Numbered from the stretch's first letter, positions 37,001 to 50,400 are shown. The stretch: 64,000 bases of DNA from Viola odorata (GCA_963691705.1 OY829545.1:15823569-15887568), one strand, 5' to 3'. Numbers and translations are program-made. The notes: generated by a model not told the origin, from the sequence alone.

Positions 37001-38535
37001 GGTGCATTTTCTTGGCAATCGTATATTGAAGAAACTGCCTCCGCCGATGATAGTGATACTACTACTATGATAGGTTTGGTGGAGCAAGTGAAAGTCACAA
37101 GGGACGCTACAGACTACTTGTGGTATTTGACAGAGTGAGTATATTCTAATGACAAATTTACCCTTTTTGATACATTTTGACTATTACAAAAAGTTGGTGT
37201 GCCATGCTTGTTATTTACCTTGCATACATTCTCATCGACATTTTCTTGCCTATGCAGTATAAAGATCGATGCAGATGAAGGATTTCTGAAGAATGGACAG
37301 AATCCTCTTCTCACAATATTTTCAGCTGGTCATGCATTGCATGTTTTCATCAATGGTCAACTAGCAGGTGGAATGAACAGATTACCATTAAAGTTGGTCT
37401 TAGTAGTTCTCGACGAAGCTTTGATTAACCTTTGTACTAAGCAGTCTGTTTTTGGTTATTGCAGGTACTGTTTACGGGGGGCTATCAAATCCTAAGATAA
37501 CCTTTAGCCAGAATGTGAAGCTGTCAGCTGGTATTAACAAGATTGCTATGTTAAGTGTTGCTGTTGGTCTCCCGGTTAGTTCTCTTGATTTTCTACCAAC
37601 TCCTTTTCCATCAAGGCTGTAATTTTGGCTGACCACTTCTACTTTTGAGCTCATTCTGTTGTTTTATTCGTTTATCTTAGAATGTTGGTGTCCATTTCGA
37701 GACATGGAATGCTGGGGTTCTAGGTCCAGTCACGCTGAAGGGTCTAAATGAGGGGACAAGAGACCTTTCAGCGCAGAGATGGTCATACAAGGTTTGTTTT
37801 CGACTTCTCCTTACTGGCTGCTTGGCCTGCTTTGCAAAATATCGTATGCTAATATTTCGTAATTTCATTTGCAATCGCTACTATTTCTTGATAACTTATG
37901 AGCAGATTGGTCTGAAAGGCGAATCACTAAACCTTCATACTGTTAGCGGGAGCACATCTGTTGAATGGGTGCGGGGATCCTTGTTGGCTCAGAAACAACC
38001 CTTAACGTGGTACAAGGTAAGAGTTATTTCGATGCGCTAAGTACTGCCTTTTCGTCTAGATCTATCTTCATTTCGCAGCGTGAAAATGTTGTACTATTTT
38101 TCTCAAGAATTTGCTGATGTTGTGGTATGTTCAGGCTACCTTTGCTGCACCGCAAGGCAACAACCCATTAGCTTTAGATATGAACAGCATGGGAAAAGGT
38201 CAGATCTGGATAAATGGTCAGAGTATAGGACGCCATTGGCCTGCATATAGAGCTAATGGGGACTGCAGTGCTTGTGATTATGCTGGAACTTTCACTGATA
38301 AGAAATGTCGAACCAATTGCGGAGAGGCGTCACAAAGATGGTAAGGAAGCATGTACTTCTTATACACATATATAGGTTAATCTGGGTTTTATCTGATATG
38401 AATGTTCTTGATAATGCTGTTAACCTCAGGTACCATGTTCCGCGCTCATGGCTGAGCTCGGGTGGGAATCAATTAGTCATATTCGAAGAAATGGGTGGTG
38501 ATCCAACTGGAATTTCCTTGGTTAGGAGAAGCTGA
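34062..38535 (+). CDS. secreted beta-galactosidase, glycoside hydrolase family 35
   Basis: Eighteen exons: 34062-34241, 34359-34454, 34561-34673, 34757-34823, 34941-35033, 35220-35363, 35753-35841, 35934-36039, 36148-36235, 36501-36619, 36706-36867, 36959-37134, 37258-37367, 37465-37574, 37681-37791, 37906-38016, 38135-38340, 38430-38535; 728 aa. A signal peptide ([20 protein letters not shown]) precedes the mature start [12 protein letters not shown]. The GH35 active-site signature [14 protein letters not shown] gives the acid/base Glu, and MWTEAWTGW carries the likely nucleophile Glu. It ends [11 protein letters not shown], without the C-terminal SUEL-type lectin domain of some paralogues, so it is closest to the short plant BGALs (BGAL2/4/5 type). 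Expected to trim beta-galactosyl residues from wall polysaccharides or arabinogalactan proteins in the apoplast. Intron 6 appears to start with GC. An alternative Met lies two codons downstream. Frame is intact. Confidence 0.95.
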
Positions 38536-39006
38536 GAATGTGAAGTGGTTGTAAGAATGCTGTATGTACATATGCATAGCTAAGCTATTATTTGTCGAAG
38601 AATAGCTTCATACATCATCATACATAATCAGCAAAGCTTTTAGTACTTGGGCAATTCATAAAGGTAAATCCTTTTAGATTACGGGGATTTCAATGCTTGT
38701 AAGTCTGTAATGGAAAGCAGTTCTGTTGCTTTTCTCTGAAAGAATAATGGAAAGAAATGTCTTCCATCCTTTTAATGGAATATCTGTATTGGCTATTTCT
38801 TTCTACTGTTACAACACCATACGAATCTTTCATTTTACGCATATCCATACTGCAAAACAGAGCAATCATGTACATATGCACCGAAAGGAACCGTATTTAT
38901 ATTTCTGAACATTCATACATCTGTAAGCTGTTATCTTTCTTTACCTGCCAGCAACAGAAGAAAAATTTAGAGAGTTGATGCACAGCCAAGGCCCCCCAAC
39001 ACATTC
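38536..39006. other. spacer between convergent genes
   Basis: 3' flank of the beta-galactosidase gene and of the minus-strand gene ending at 39007. No gene seen. Confidence 0.5.
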
Positions 39007-40416
39007 TCAATAATCTCTTCCTACCAATAATTTCAGATTTAAATCTTTAATGGCATCATCTAGATCTCTATGAAGTTCCAATACTTCCCTACCTTGATGC
39101 CTCCAATTCTCCAATCTGTTAAGAAGATCCTTCCGCATGAGAATTCTGTCTTTGTCGGAGCAGAGTCGTGTCAGCCTCTTGATACACTTGACCAAGTACT
39201 TGCCTGACCTTAATTTCACCTGACAGATAAATTCCAATCCACTCTCCTCAGTCTCAAAGAGAGAAGCAGACATCCTTTCAGCAGTATCAGCAGAAACCAG
39301 TCATGTAAAAGAGCTCTTGTATCAATGAACAAAACTGGAGAAAGCACCAAGCTTACAATAATGGAACGCCAGTCCATCCTCTCATAAAACTCCTTCCTTG
39401 AACAACAGAAAGGTCTTTTGATGATTTCCTTCAATATTTCCGAAATATCTTTCTTCATAGATCAAGATGCCAGAAACACAACCTGAAAAGTACAAACCAA
39501 ACATAGATCTATAAACAAAAATTCGATTTCTTCATTTTTTTTCTAACAAATAACTCAACATTGCATACGTCTTCATAAAATTTACTTGCTTTACTACCCC
39601 AAAAACACAAAAATGGAAAATTCATAGTAACAAAACCTCAATGGTATTTCATTATTCTCAAGAGGAAACTCTTCAGGCAAGTATCGAAGCAGCTTTGCCA
39701 CATCAGTGCCTCTTCGTTCCCCGGATTCAGCATCAAGAATCATACATTTTGACGGCACAGAGTATCTACAAGAAGATGCAGAAACCAAAACCCTAACAAC
39801 TGCACGTAAACAAAAACAAGTTCGCCTACTCATCAATAACATAATTTCAACCATTTCAAAAATAAAATAATAATTTGAATCATGGCAGCATACCATGGTC
39901 TTCTAATTTTGAAATGGCATCAGAAACAACTTTAATCAAAGCGACATAGTCTCGGGGAGGAATTGAGCTGCCCACGAGCAAAATATCGTTTTCATCAGTT
40001 TGCAACACTTTACATTGTATCGAGGAGGTCAATACGGTAATAATTGTTCTGACTGAACACTGAATCACCGAATTAAAAACCTAAAACGAAAACAAAAAAT
40101 CACATGAGCAGAACAAAAATAGAGCATTGCACAACAAAATCCCATAGCCATAGATAACCGATTGACTAACCTGCGGTGCTTTGAAGCACATGAGGGAAAG
40201 AGCGGTGTCCAAAACCCTAACCGAAGAATGGTCGTCACTGAAGTTTAGATATCGAGTGAAGTTCGAAATTGAGAGATCAAGATCAACATCGTCACTTTGT
40301 GCTTGTTGTTGATGATGATTTTGACGGTGGTGATTGGTCGGGGATGTGTGGTGTAGGGTTTGCAGGTTTACTGCAAGGCTCGAGAAGAGACTGATTAGGG
40401 TTTCTAATGTGGCCAT
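39007..40416 (-). pseudogene. unknown plant gene, probably decayed
   Basis: Four exon-like blocks: 40416-40171 (MATLETLISLFSSLAVNLQT..), 40080-39894 (VFNSVIQCSVRTIITVLTSS..), 39799-39637 (VVRVLVSASSCRYSVPSK..) and 39482-39007. Borders are GT/AG and phases agree across the first three junctions. In block 4 the frame that opens after the splice (LCFWHLD) meets TGA, while the next conserved-looking run (MKKDISEILKEIIKRPF, ERMDWRSIIVSLVLSPVLFI) lies one base out of phase; one missing base near 39460 would join them. Farther on, the frame changes again between HDWFLL (about 39295) and a well-coding C-terminal run (ADTAERMSASLFETEESGLE..) ending at TGA 39007. I recall similar plant proteins of unknown function that are longer at this point, so an internal deletion is likely. 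Calling it a pseudogene is inference; sequence error at the first shift is possible. Confidence 0.6.
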
Positions 40417-41666
40417 GGACGACGATGGTGATGGTGGTGGTATGTGACCGTTGATTTTCCCGCCAAAGTGAGAGTAGTAAAGCAAGATTTTATGGGCTGG
40501 GCCTTAGCAATCCTGTTATGGAAGCCCAGAAGGACGAAAAGCTCGGCCCATAATATCTTAACCGGTGGGTCAAAATGTATAACCTTAAATTTATTGTTGG
40601 TGGGACAACCAAGATAAAAACATGTTGGGCCTCTTGTCGTAACGATAATGGAGTAACATTGTAACAAAATTAACAATAACAATCAAAAGAAAACGGTACT
40701 TACTGGACCAGAAGAGTTGATGATCTGAACTTGCTGGCTACTTTAGTGAGAGTTGAAGGAAGCCTCCAAAACCTACGACCCTAGGTACTAGGTAGCTAGA
40801 TTCCTTCCCATGTTGTTTTTGTGTTTTTAATTTTTCAATTTAAAGCATTTCTTGTCAAATCATTGGATTGGAACCTTTGATAAAGCATTGGATTAGATAC
40901 CAAAGGGATAACTTACTTAATTAACACTTTGTTTAACTTGAGATTAACTTAAGTATAGGTATCTTTAAAGAGTTCTCTCCATTCTTTTCTTTCTTAAACC
41001 CACCGAAACAGTTAACTTTAACTATATTTTTAATCTAAATTATATGTATTTTTAAATTTATTATATCAATGGTATAATTTTACTTGTATTGGTTGACTTA
41101 CTGGATATAGTAGAGTGTTTTTAATAAATAATTAATACATACACTAAATTGAAAAATAGAAAAGAGTCACCTTGAAGGTTCGATAAAATTATCTACCGCT
41201 AAAAAGGAACAGTGAGGACAACCGAAAGATGTGAATTTAAAAAAAAAAACTAAGACCTTGCCACAAAACAAGTGTAGATTTATCATAAAGTAGGGGGAAA
41301 ATATACAAGGTTGTAGTTCAACCGGTTAGATGATGTAAGTTATGAGTTTAATCCTTCGTATTCTAATTATAATTAATAATATAATCAATTTTTTTAAAAA
41401 AAGAAATAAAGTAGGGAAAAGAAAAAGAGGATAGATTTGGAAAATGATTGTGGTGAGCTGGGAAAATGAATGATTTCCATATAATTTCAAACAGGGAAAA
41501 AAGAATACGATTCCAACTGAATAACTGAAAGTATGGTACTAAAAAGGGTTTTGAACAGCGGATACGATCGTTAGATGTTTTAATCCTGATCGATCACTGA
41601 CTCCAAATATCAGAAAATAATATTGGCTTTCGATCTTTTTCTTTACTTTTCTTGACAGGACATCAC

Positions 41667-41768
41667 CACCAAGATTGCATCCAATTATTATACTTGTTAA
41701 CAATGGAGTAATCAGGACACCAAGATTGCATCCAATTATTATGCTCGTTAACAATGGAGTAATCAGGA
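41667..41768. repeat. 51-bp tandem duplication
   Basis: Two abutting copies beginning CACCAAGATTGCATCC, at 41667 and 41718, differing at two positions (TACTTG versus TGCTCG). Confidence 0.92.
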
Positions 41769-42840
41769 TTGGTTGTTGATTCTCAAAGATAAAATAGAAG
41801 TTGACAGGATATGTAGTTACAAAGTTGTTCTAATTCGTGGACTGATATCATTGGACGGATTTGCATCTCCTCGATAGCTATGGACCAAACTATTCCGCCA
41901 TTGTTGATCAAGAAAGCTTTTGAGCCCATGTTCCCTTTTGATCCCACTTTGAAAATTCATCACTATAAATAAATTATTTATACTATATACTTTAGTTATT
42001 ATTATTGTATTAGTAGGTTCAAGGAAGAAAAAATTCCGTAAGCATAAAAGAAATATGGGTTTGTTTGAGATTACTTATTATTTTTTCAATCATAAATTTA
42101 ATCATCAAAATTACTCCTGTTAAAAGTATACACATTCATATTTTTTCCAAAAATAATTTTAATTTATTAGATCTGTGGTGGGTAAAACCAGAAAGCAATC
42201 GTAAAACAAACTCATACATGGTACATCATATCTTGAATTATAGGCCGCTGATTCAGCAATATGTGTTGTCAATTACATGGTCCTCCTCAAGGTTGTTAAC
42301 ACTAGTTTGTATCAACATACATCAACTCTACTGGTATCAAGTTTTTGAAATTGAAAACCTTTTGTTTCATCTTGATTTGTATTCGAGTTATCCTCGGTCG
42401 TGTCTTAGTTGAAATATCTGAATTAGATCATAGTAATCGGCCACCCAAAATGATCGGTCATTTTTCTGTTGTAATTTAGAATTCGTGTCGGTTGTTTGAG
42501 TGGTTATATCTGGGAAGGAACTACTTATAAATGGGTGGTGGTCGTGTGGAACAAGATTCAAAGATTCATCAATCCTAGTGGCAAGAAACTATTGAAGTCT
42601 ATGAGCATATCTAGTTTTGACGAATTCTTGTTTGTCTTTAGTAGTGATTACGGGCTATAACTAGGCCTTTTAAGTTGTTGAATACGCCCGTAAATTAGGA
42701 GGGTTTGATCGTGACACGCTGTTTAATTAGTACTAGAATTCAATTAAGGAAGTTAAGTACTAGCTAGAGAAATTGATTAGCCTAAGACGCACTACCATCC
42801 ATAACAAATGTGTTTTGATGATGATGATGATTAATTAGAA

Positions 42841-42843
<3 letters not shown>

Positions 42844-42874
<31 letters not shown>
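42844..42874. repeat. homopolymer run of 31 G
   Basis: Uninterrupted G31 on the plus strand, unusual in AT-rich plant DNA and able to form G-quadruplexes. The exact length is likely unreliable and variable. Confidence 0.9.
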
Positions 42875-42875
<1 letters not shown>

Positions 42876-43794
42876 AGGAGACAAAGTTGATATTTACAGC
42901 TCAATAACCTTCTAAACGGTAGCGGAGTCAGGTTATTCGATGAGCCATATGGAATGGACTTTGACGTGGGTGGCATATGGTCAATCTTCAAGTTGAACTG
43001 AAATTGATGGGTCAATGAGTGAGCTTTACCCAATTCAAGACCGAACATGAAGTACGATGAATCTTCAGAAAAAACTCGAGATTCGTGGGTCCTGTTGAGG
43101 TCTATGAAAGACTTTGTTCGAAAGAGAAATTGTTGATCAAGATGGTTAATTTTGTGGTACTTTATCCGAATGAGAGATTATTAAAATATACGAACTAAAA
43201 TTTCATGTCGGAAAAATATTTGTGGTTTAATAACCCCAACAAAAGTAAGTCTTAACTACTAACGATCAAGGTCACTCTTTCATTATCCAATCATTCTCGA
43301 GCAAGCCTAGTTTTTTACTAATATACTATACGACAGAGAGTACCGGGGTGGTGATGGATTGGGTTAATGTGATGATATCATAATACGCACAATCATCAAC
43401 GAGTGATTGTAGCCCACAAGAGGGCAAAAGTGGGCCACTTCCCAGTTTTTTTGGGGTAGGGAGAGGGAAAATGGGCAAAATAAGATCTCTTCGTTACAAT
43501 AATGGAGTCTCTATGAATAATGAATAGCTCTCTTGATTTGACCATACAGTGTCCCCAACCAGACACCATTCACATTACACCGTACCTATCCCTACCATTT
43601 TTTGGAGCCACTCAAACAAACCTAAGCTTTCTTTGTGTTTATTTGATTTGATTTGCTTTAAATTATCAAGTTATTGCAAAATGCTTAGATTCTTTCATCT
43701 TTCAATTTTTGTGTAAACATCAATCAAGATTTTGTCTCTTGAATTCCTAATAATGATACAGTAAAAGTTTCATTCATGAACTCATTAATTGATA

Positions 43795-43921
43795 CTACCT
43801 CCGGTGCAAATTAAATGTTTTTCTCACATCCCAATATTCAGTAGGTTTAACACTAAAAATACAAGTAAAAGCTACAGTAAAAGTAAATTCTAAAACGACG
43901 TTTAATTCACACCGGAAGGAA
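43795..43921. mobile_element. short Stowaway-like MITE
   Basis: About 127 bp. Ends CTACCTCCGGTGCAAATTAAA and, reverse-complemented, TTCCTTCCGGTGTGAATTAAA. The exact border on the right is uncertain by one or two bases. Confidence 0.65.
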
Positions 43922-45822
43922 TAACATGTACCTTTGTTGCTTACTTGTCCTTTTCTTTATATACAACGGTGGAACTTAAACTCGATTAGCGCTGATATTT
44001 TACCATATGCGAATAGCATATGAGTTTAATATGTCTCGATGCATGATTACCTTTTTTTGGGTAAAAAAAATATTTATTTAAAATCACTTTTTATTTTTTC
44101 CATCCAAGATCTAATGGTTAAAATTATCTATGATAGTATACTTTTGTCGGAAGCACTTTTGATCAATGCATTTATATTCTGTGTAAAAAGCAGAAAGCAA
44201 TAAAGCAATCCTAAACGGAGCCAAACGTTAACTTTGGCTGATGGGTCTGAAATACCTGACCACTAATTTGAAAGACGTTAACTTTGGCGTGTGAACCAAA
44301 ATGGGAGCAAGGGACAATTCTGATTCAATTTGTTGGATCTAAAGGCTAGGAATTGGGATTGAGATTTACCACCATGTGGGTTTTTTAATTACAGATGGTC
44401 AATTTTTCTGCTGTCACTAGCTAGAAGCAAACACAAGAGAGGAGAAGGATCTGGGTGTCTGCAGAAAAATCTGAATAGTACCAAGTGGGTTGTAGGCCAT
44501 TGGTGTTGTCTTCATGAAGAGCTAAGTAGCTGCTAAACGTCTCTTTGCATTGTCACCTATTGCATGAAATTGGATAGAGACCTATCAGTTTCTCTTATGG
44601 CTTCTTCTGCACTAAATCATCAAAGCAATCAGATCTGCCACTGCTAAGGACATTCAAAAACCATTCTGAAACCGATTGAACCCCTCTTGGCCCCATTTCT
44701 TTAAATTCTAGCAGTTACAGTAAATGTTTCTCTTGTTTTCCTCTATGCCCTTTCGCTAGGGCGCTAATCCCTTCAAGTATGTTCGGTTTCTAAAAGAGTG
44801 ACAGCGCTCCATTTTCCATACTCGAATCCACCAGGATTAAAGGTGAAAACATACACTACCATTTGACCACAATCAATTCTCGGCTTTCTTCTGCAATTTT
44901 GATATATTGGATGTACTCTTTCTTTTCTGGGCTCAGATTCGTGCAATATAAGCAGATTGTCATGTGAATAATGAATTGCATACCTTAATTTGCATAGCCA
45001 GCTCATTCATAATGCCCTAAGTTGTTTGTCTACCTAATTATCTTAATGTTTAGTTCTAATTACTTGGGTTGTCTGTTTGGATTTTATATAAGCAAACAAT
45101 GTGGGCAGGGAAGACCCAAAGACAGGAAGTGATGAGAAAGATTCCAAGCTGGAAAGAACCGGGTTTTCCGGATCCTGTCCATTGAGTTAGACCATCCAAA
45201 AACAAACACTTCTTAACCATGTAAGAAGTGGGATCCAAAGCTTTCCTTTCCTTTCCTTTTCCTTGTTCTTTCTTTACAATATTCAAATGCTTAGCTGCAG
45301 ACACAAATCTTGATAGGTTTTGCTTTGAAGATCAAAGAAATTAAAGTAGAATAAAGCATTAGGACGGATTTGTTGCCTTAAGCCCACGTCCTAAGTATGA
45401 GAAATAGGAGATAACCATGGAGGAAAAAGTCACCCTTTTAAGACTCGATCATGTTCGAACAACATAAGTATTGTTTAGGGACATTGGAAGAAAAAAAGAA
45501 CAAAGCATTAGGATTTAGGATATAAAGATTATAAAGAAATGGAAAGAAAAGAAGGTTCTTTAATTCATGAAAATACATCTAAAATGTCCCTACTAATCCC
45601 TTTCTTTTTTCTTTAATAATGCTCTCTGGTACTCACCTTTAGAGAAAGAGACAGTGACAGATGTTTTAAGATGGAATGTAAAGTAAAGATATCGTATCAT
45701 CAGCAGCAGCAGCAGCAAAAACCCAGAAAATAAGTATCTAAACCCTCCTCCCCAAGAAACAAAACAAAACCCAGAAAAAATAATTAAAATACTAATTCAT
45801 AATTATAATATAATTAATCTGC

Positions 45823-47481
45823 CTAAACCCCATCACAATGATAATGTTGCAGAAGCCTATTGGCTTCTCTAATACCACTAAAGTAAGCACCATGAGTAGT
45901 AGAATAATGAGTTCTATGAGTAGCTTCCCCTGCAAACAGAATTTGGAGCTGCGGAGCAGATTCTGCAGAATCAAAACTACCATTTTTTGCAATTTTTGGC
46001 AATGGTTCTGCCAATTTGTCAAGATCATCTCCACTTGATCCAACTGCAACATAGCTATATGACCCCAAGAAAAGAGGATCTCTTCCCCATTTGCTCATCA
46101 AAACCTTGCTGAATTGGACCCCATTCTCATTTTCTGATAAGAAACTTGACACTGTTGTAGAAACCCCATTAATGATCTCCTCATCAGTAAGGGATTCAAG
46201 CTCAAGAGCTTCTTCCCCTGCAAACCAAGAAAGCAACACATTTGAATTCTTGTAAATTGGGGACACAAAAGATGTTCTCCTCATCCACTTTGGTATCTTT
46301 TTGTTTCTCAATTCGGATTCGGATGGACGAAAAGCCATCTGCAGCAATGGAAACTTGCCGCTGCTGCTGCGATCCCCATCTTCGTCATCAGAGTGACTGA
46401 TTGAGCTCAATTGCAAAAACAATTTGTTAACAACACCAAATCCTAGCCTGGAAATGACCTCTGCCTTGAAAGATGGCAGAGGAGGATTGAACATACCTGA
46501 ATCTTGACCAATTCCAGCTTTAAGTACACCAAGTGAAACTGTAACTATCACATGATCAGCTGACATAACCGATCCGTCGCTGAAATGTAGCTTTACAGGC
46601 CTGGAATCAACATGACCATTTTCCTTGGAATGGTGAGCTGCTTCAGGTTGCCATTCTATCCTGTCAACCTTGCGACCTAACTCGATTAGGCCGCGAGGAA
46701 GAACAGAGGCTAGTGATTCAATTATGGTCACATAGCCTTTGGCGATGGTGATTTCTTCACCTGGAAACATACAATACTCACTCTCTGCATCAAAATCAAG
46801 ACTGGAGAGATCGCCAGCAGAAGTGTAAGTTCTTTGGATGCTTTCTTGAATTGCAAAAACGGCTTCTTCCACCTCTATCTTGCTCCATTTACCACCAAAC
46901 CCATTGCTCATTTCTTGATTTTTGACACAATCCCAATAAACATCAAGCCCTTTTCTGAGGAAAGAACCCACACTAACTTTACCATTACCACCAGTTCCTC
47001 CATTACAAAGCTTGTAAGCTTTAGTAGCAAGATTGAAGAAGAACTCAGCATCTTCTCTGCAACTGCTACTAACTTCTGTCAGTTTTCCCTGAGCAAAGTC
47101 CATCAGGTTCTTGAACAGAGTAGAAATGGAGTCAACAAGAGATGGGTTGAGCTCAAGCCCACTTTCAGCAATGGTTTTTGGGTCATCCAATGCATCCATG
47201 CACTCCCATGGCTGCTCAGACTCTAAAGATTGGATCTTTTGAGCAATTTGATGAACTGGGCTTCCTCCAATGCCATGGATCCATGTTGCACCCATCTCAA
47301 TCCGGTCACCACCAAATTCTGAAGTGTTAATCCTGCCACCAATTCTTGTACCACCCTCTACAACACACAGCTCAAAAATATCTTTTCTTGAGCTGGTGCT
47401 GCTTGTGTAGAGCATGTTTGCAGCAGTAAGACCTGCCATTCCTGCCCCAATAATCACAATTCTTGGCTTCTTGCCCACCAT
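45823..47481 (-). CDS. PAO5: FAD-dependent polyamine oxidase, PAO5 type
   Basis: One uninterrupted exon of 552 aa, starting MVGKKPRIVIIGAGMAGL. The dinucleotide-binding GxGxxG (residues 12-17), the E-GGTRIGGRI block (about 42-51), EMGATWIHGIGG (about 62-73), SEYCMFPGEEITIAKGY in mid-protein, and the C-terminal FAD motif LFAGEATHRTHYSTTHGAY identify an amine oxidase. Lack of introns, lack of a signal peptide and lack of a C-terminal peroxisomal SRL/CRL tripeptide (it ends CDGV) match the cytosolic PAO5 clade rather than PAO1 or PAO2-4. Arabidopsis PAO5 oxidises thermospermine and spermine and affects vascular development; the same role is inferred here. A TATA-like box lies at 47613. No lesion was seen. 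Confidence 0.95.
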   Translation of the reverse strand: MVGKKPRIVIIGAGMAGLTAANMLYTSSTSSRKDIFELCVVEGGTRIGGRINTSEFGGDRIEMGATWIHGIGGSPVHQIAQKIQSLESEQPWECMDALDDPKTIAESGLELNPSLVDSISTLFKNLMDFAQGKLTEVSSSCREDAEFFFNLATKAYKLCNGGTGGNGKVSVGSFLRKGLDVYWDCVKNQEMSNGFGGKWSKIEVEEAVFAIQESIQRTYTSAGDLSSLDFDAESEYCMFPGEEITIAKGYVTIIESLASVLPRGLIELGRKVDRIEWQPEAAHHSKENGHVDSRPVKLHFSDGSVMSADHVIVTVSLGVLKAGIGQDSGMFNPPLPSFKAEVISRLGFGVVNKLFLQLSSISHSDDEDGDRSSSGKFPLLQMAFRPSESELRNKKIPKWMRRTSFVSPIYKNSNVLLSWFAGEEALELESLTDEEIINGVSTTVSSFLSENENGVQFSKVLMSKWGRDPLFLGSYSYVAVGSSGDDLDKLAEPLPKIAKNGSFDSAESAPQLQILFAGEATHRTHYSTTHGAYFSGIREANRLLQHYHCDGV

Positions 47482-50400
47482 TGTTGTTGTTTGCTGTTAG
47501 TAGCAGAAAGAAAAAGAAGCAGAATAATGAACAGAATAAAGAAGAGAAGGTGTATTAAAAGAGTGAGCAAGAAAGTGTGATGAAGTGAGATTGAATTACT
47601 TATAAAAAGAGGAATTTATAAGGGGGCTAGTAGCTGTGTTTGCTCTGTTTGTTTGGATTCTTGAGGCTCTCTGCCTTTTTTTTAATGTATATGTAATTGT
47701 ATATGATTATTTTCTCTAATAAAGACAGGGCTCTACTTTTCTTGAATTCCACAGGGGATACCCTAGAAATTAGAATTTGCCTTAGCTCATACTAAAAAGA
47801 CCATACTCTCTTAAATGATTTTCCTAGTGTTCCTCAACCCCACTGCCACTTATATCAGTACGCAGCACAGTGGCAGCAAATGGCAAATACTGTAACTCTC
47901 CATCCCATTCTTCTTTTCTTTCATACATTATAACTTACAGACTTATTTCAACCAACGAAGTTTCATGCATGGTTGTAAAAAACGGAGCGAACTGAGTGGT
48001 GCAATCACTAACTCAAATCTGTTGGTGAGCATGTATATGTAAATCTATTTTTTAGTTCGAAATTGCAAATATGTTATCTTTTTTCATTCTTACAGCTGAG
48101 CAAAACCCTAACTAGGTAAGCATGTGTGTTTAATAATAGGAAAGAAATTATTGTAAGGCCAAGGAACAATAACATGTTGATAATGCCTTTAACCAACCTC
48201 ACATGTAACACTGGGGTAAGGACGGCCCACCAACTGAAACAAGTCATTGGTCCTCATCAGTCGATGGGCAGTCATCCCATGGGTCAAAACCAGGTGATCA
48301 CACCCCCAACTCAAGTTGACCAAACCACACCAAATTAAATATATATTTTTTTTACATTGGACAATTATAATGTCTTTATTTATTTTTTATTTTTTAATTG
48401 AAATTAAACCATTTGAATTAGAAACCTAACACTTGTCACTTTTTAAAAGCTATAACACTAAATTATAAATTCATTAACTATTTTTCGCACGTTAATCTCT
48501 TTTGTTTACTATTTATAAATATAGTTAGATTTAAAAAAAACCTCTATTTTTTGAAATGATCACCACATTATTTGCATTGCATATCTCATCTCATCTCATA
48601 AGATATGTAAATTATCTATCAACTTTTACTATTTACTTTTAAAATTCTTGAAACATAGAAAAAAAAAATTCTGATTCTCAAACAATGAGAGACAAACCGA
48701 TTAATCAAGAAAGATCTCTTATTTTTATTATAAGTTAGTATAAGATCATAAATGAATATGTATATGTTTGATAAAAAAGGAGAATTTTCTCTTTTAAAAA
48801 TAATCAAAAAAGAATAACTTAATTAGAACATGAAAACGTAACTGAATTTGTCCTAACATGTTCAACTTTAGTAGGACACCACTAAAGATGAAGCAAAATG
48901 CTTCAACTTTTATAGGTGATACATATTTTTCTAAGAAAAAAATGTGAGTTAATATACATTGTCCTTATTTTTTCCTTAAGATAAATTATGTAAGTAATAT
49001 TTTCTTTTCGACATTTCTGAATATATATTACTAATATTAGGACGAGAGAAATCATATTTAGATATTTTACGAGTTTTAGAGAATGACTCTTTTCAATATG
49101 ATTACTAGATATATTTGATTAATTGGTAGAAGTTACCATCATCTCGTTAAAACGAAGAGTGAAAAAAAAATGATGGGAGTGACAACGATACACACAACCT
49201 TTTACTCAATATGGTCAAGAAATTAAGAGTAATTTTAATGATAATAATTCTTGTTGATCGAATGCTTTTTATACAGTAATATATTTCATCACCAATCAAA
49301 ATTCTACAAGTATGAGTTTTAATATTTGCAAAATTTATTTTAAAAAAGTTGATTGTAATCATTTTTGGTTCTTTTGGTATTAAATTAATAATAGTAATAA
49401 CCCTTGAGTGCAAGTTCTAAACATGATGAACAAGTATGATTATGTGAGTTAAAGCCAAACAATGAATCTTATTTGGGATTAAAGCGCCATTATAGTGTTT
49501 ATTACTCTGACCCATTTTGTTCTTAATCTTGTAATCAAGATCGTAATTGCACTAATTAATCTCTTTTCTTGCGATTATCTTACGATTATCTCAATCCTAG
49601 ACTTTTATGAAAAATCTTCATCAAAGGCAGCGCGGATATGTAAGTATCATAGCTGCGTAATATTATAATCTAAATAATCTAAAGGTTCCAATTGGAATTA
49701 GGATATTTTCCCCAATTTGAATCGATGTTCATAAGTTTGACCCGAGGAAATATTGATCTCGTAGATATAGACATTCATTAGCAAACCACATAAACTTTAT
49801 ATCTCTTTTTCTTTTATTTATTTATTTCTATGAGAGTTGATTTAGAGTAAATTATTATCCAAAACAATAACTCAAACCGCGTTATTTATATGAATCGGAT
49901 ATAATTTATGAATTTTAATTAATTTAACCTACACTATTGTGCATATGAAATGAGGGTCAAAATGCAAATACTTAGTTGATATGGTAATGATTTTGCAATC
50001 ACTAAACACTTGCATTAATACGCATTAATTATATAGTTGATGATGCATCATTATCAAAGCATAATCAAGGTAGCATAGCTCGCCGGGTCAAAATCTAAAT
50101 CTAGACTTCCCAAATATTACTCCACATCGTCTCTTGTGACTTGAGAGTTGTGACCCAAAAATTTCTTGATTTTCTTGAGCCTTGAGGCATGGACCCAATT
50201 TGTCTCCCATGGATCAAGTGCCATTTTGATAAATAAATTTTAATCCTCTTTTAGAAACGAAAAAAGAAAAAAGAAAAAAAAGAAATTAGGGTGGAACTAG
50301 AGCTAATTTATTGTTGAGATTTTTTTTTTAGCTAATTTGGTGAAAATATGATATTTCGGTGTTTCTCGGTATTTTCTCTACCTCTAATATGATATTAAAC

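Larger units (their letters stand above)
40417..45822. other. intergenic with small repeats
   Basis: About 5.4 kb, AT-rich. Holds a 51-bp tandem duplication, a 31-base G run and a short MITE (listed separately). No gene with convincing support; an open minus-strand frame around 42782-43048 crosses the G run. Confidence 0.45.

Noticed and set aside
42782..43048. 88-codon minus-strand frame with proline run
   Set aside because: The proline run is just the G homopolymer and no family or start context could be recognised, so it is reported as an observation and not as a gene.
44380..44720. Candidate non-coding RNA or miRNA precursor downstream of a gene-poor stretch
   Set aside because: No recognised mature miRNA or TAS3 sequence and no clear hairpin seen.
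45056..45304. 82-codon minus-strand frame
   Set aside because: No recognisable motif and no splice or promoter support.
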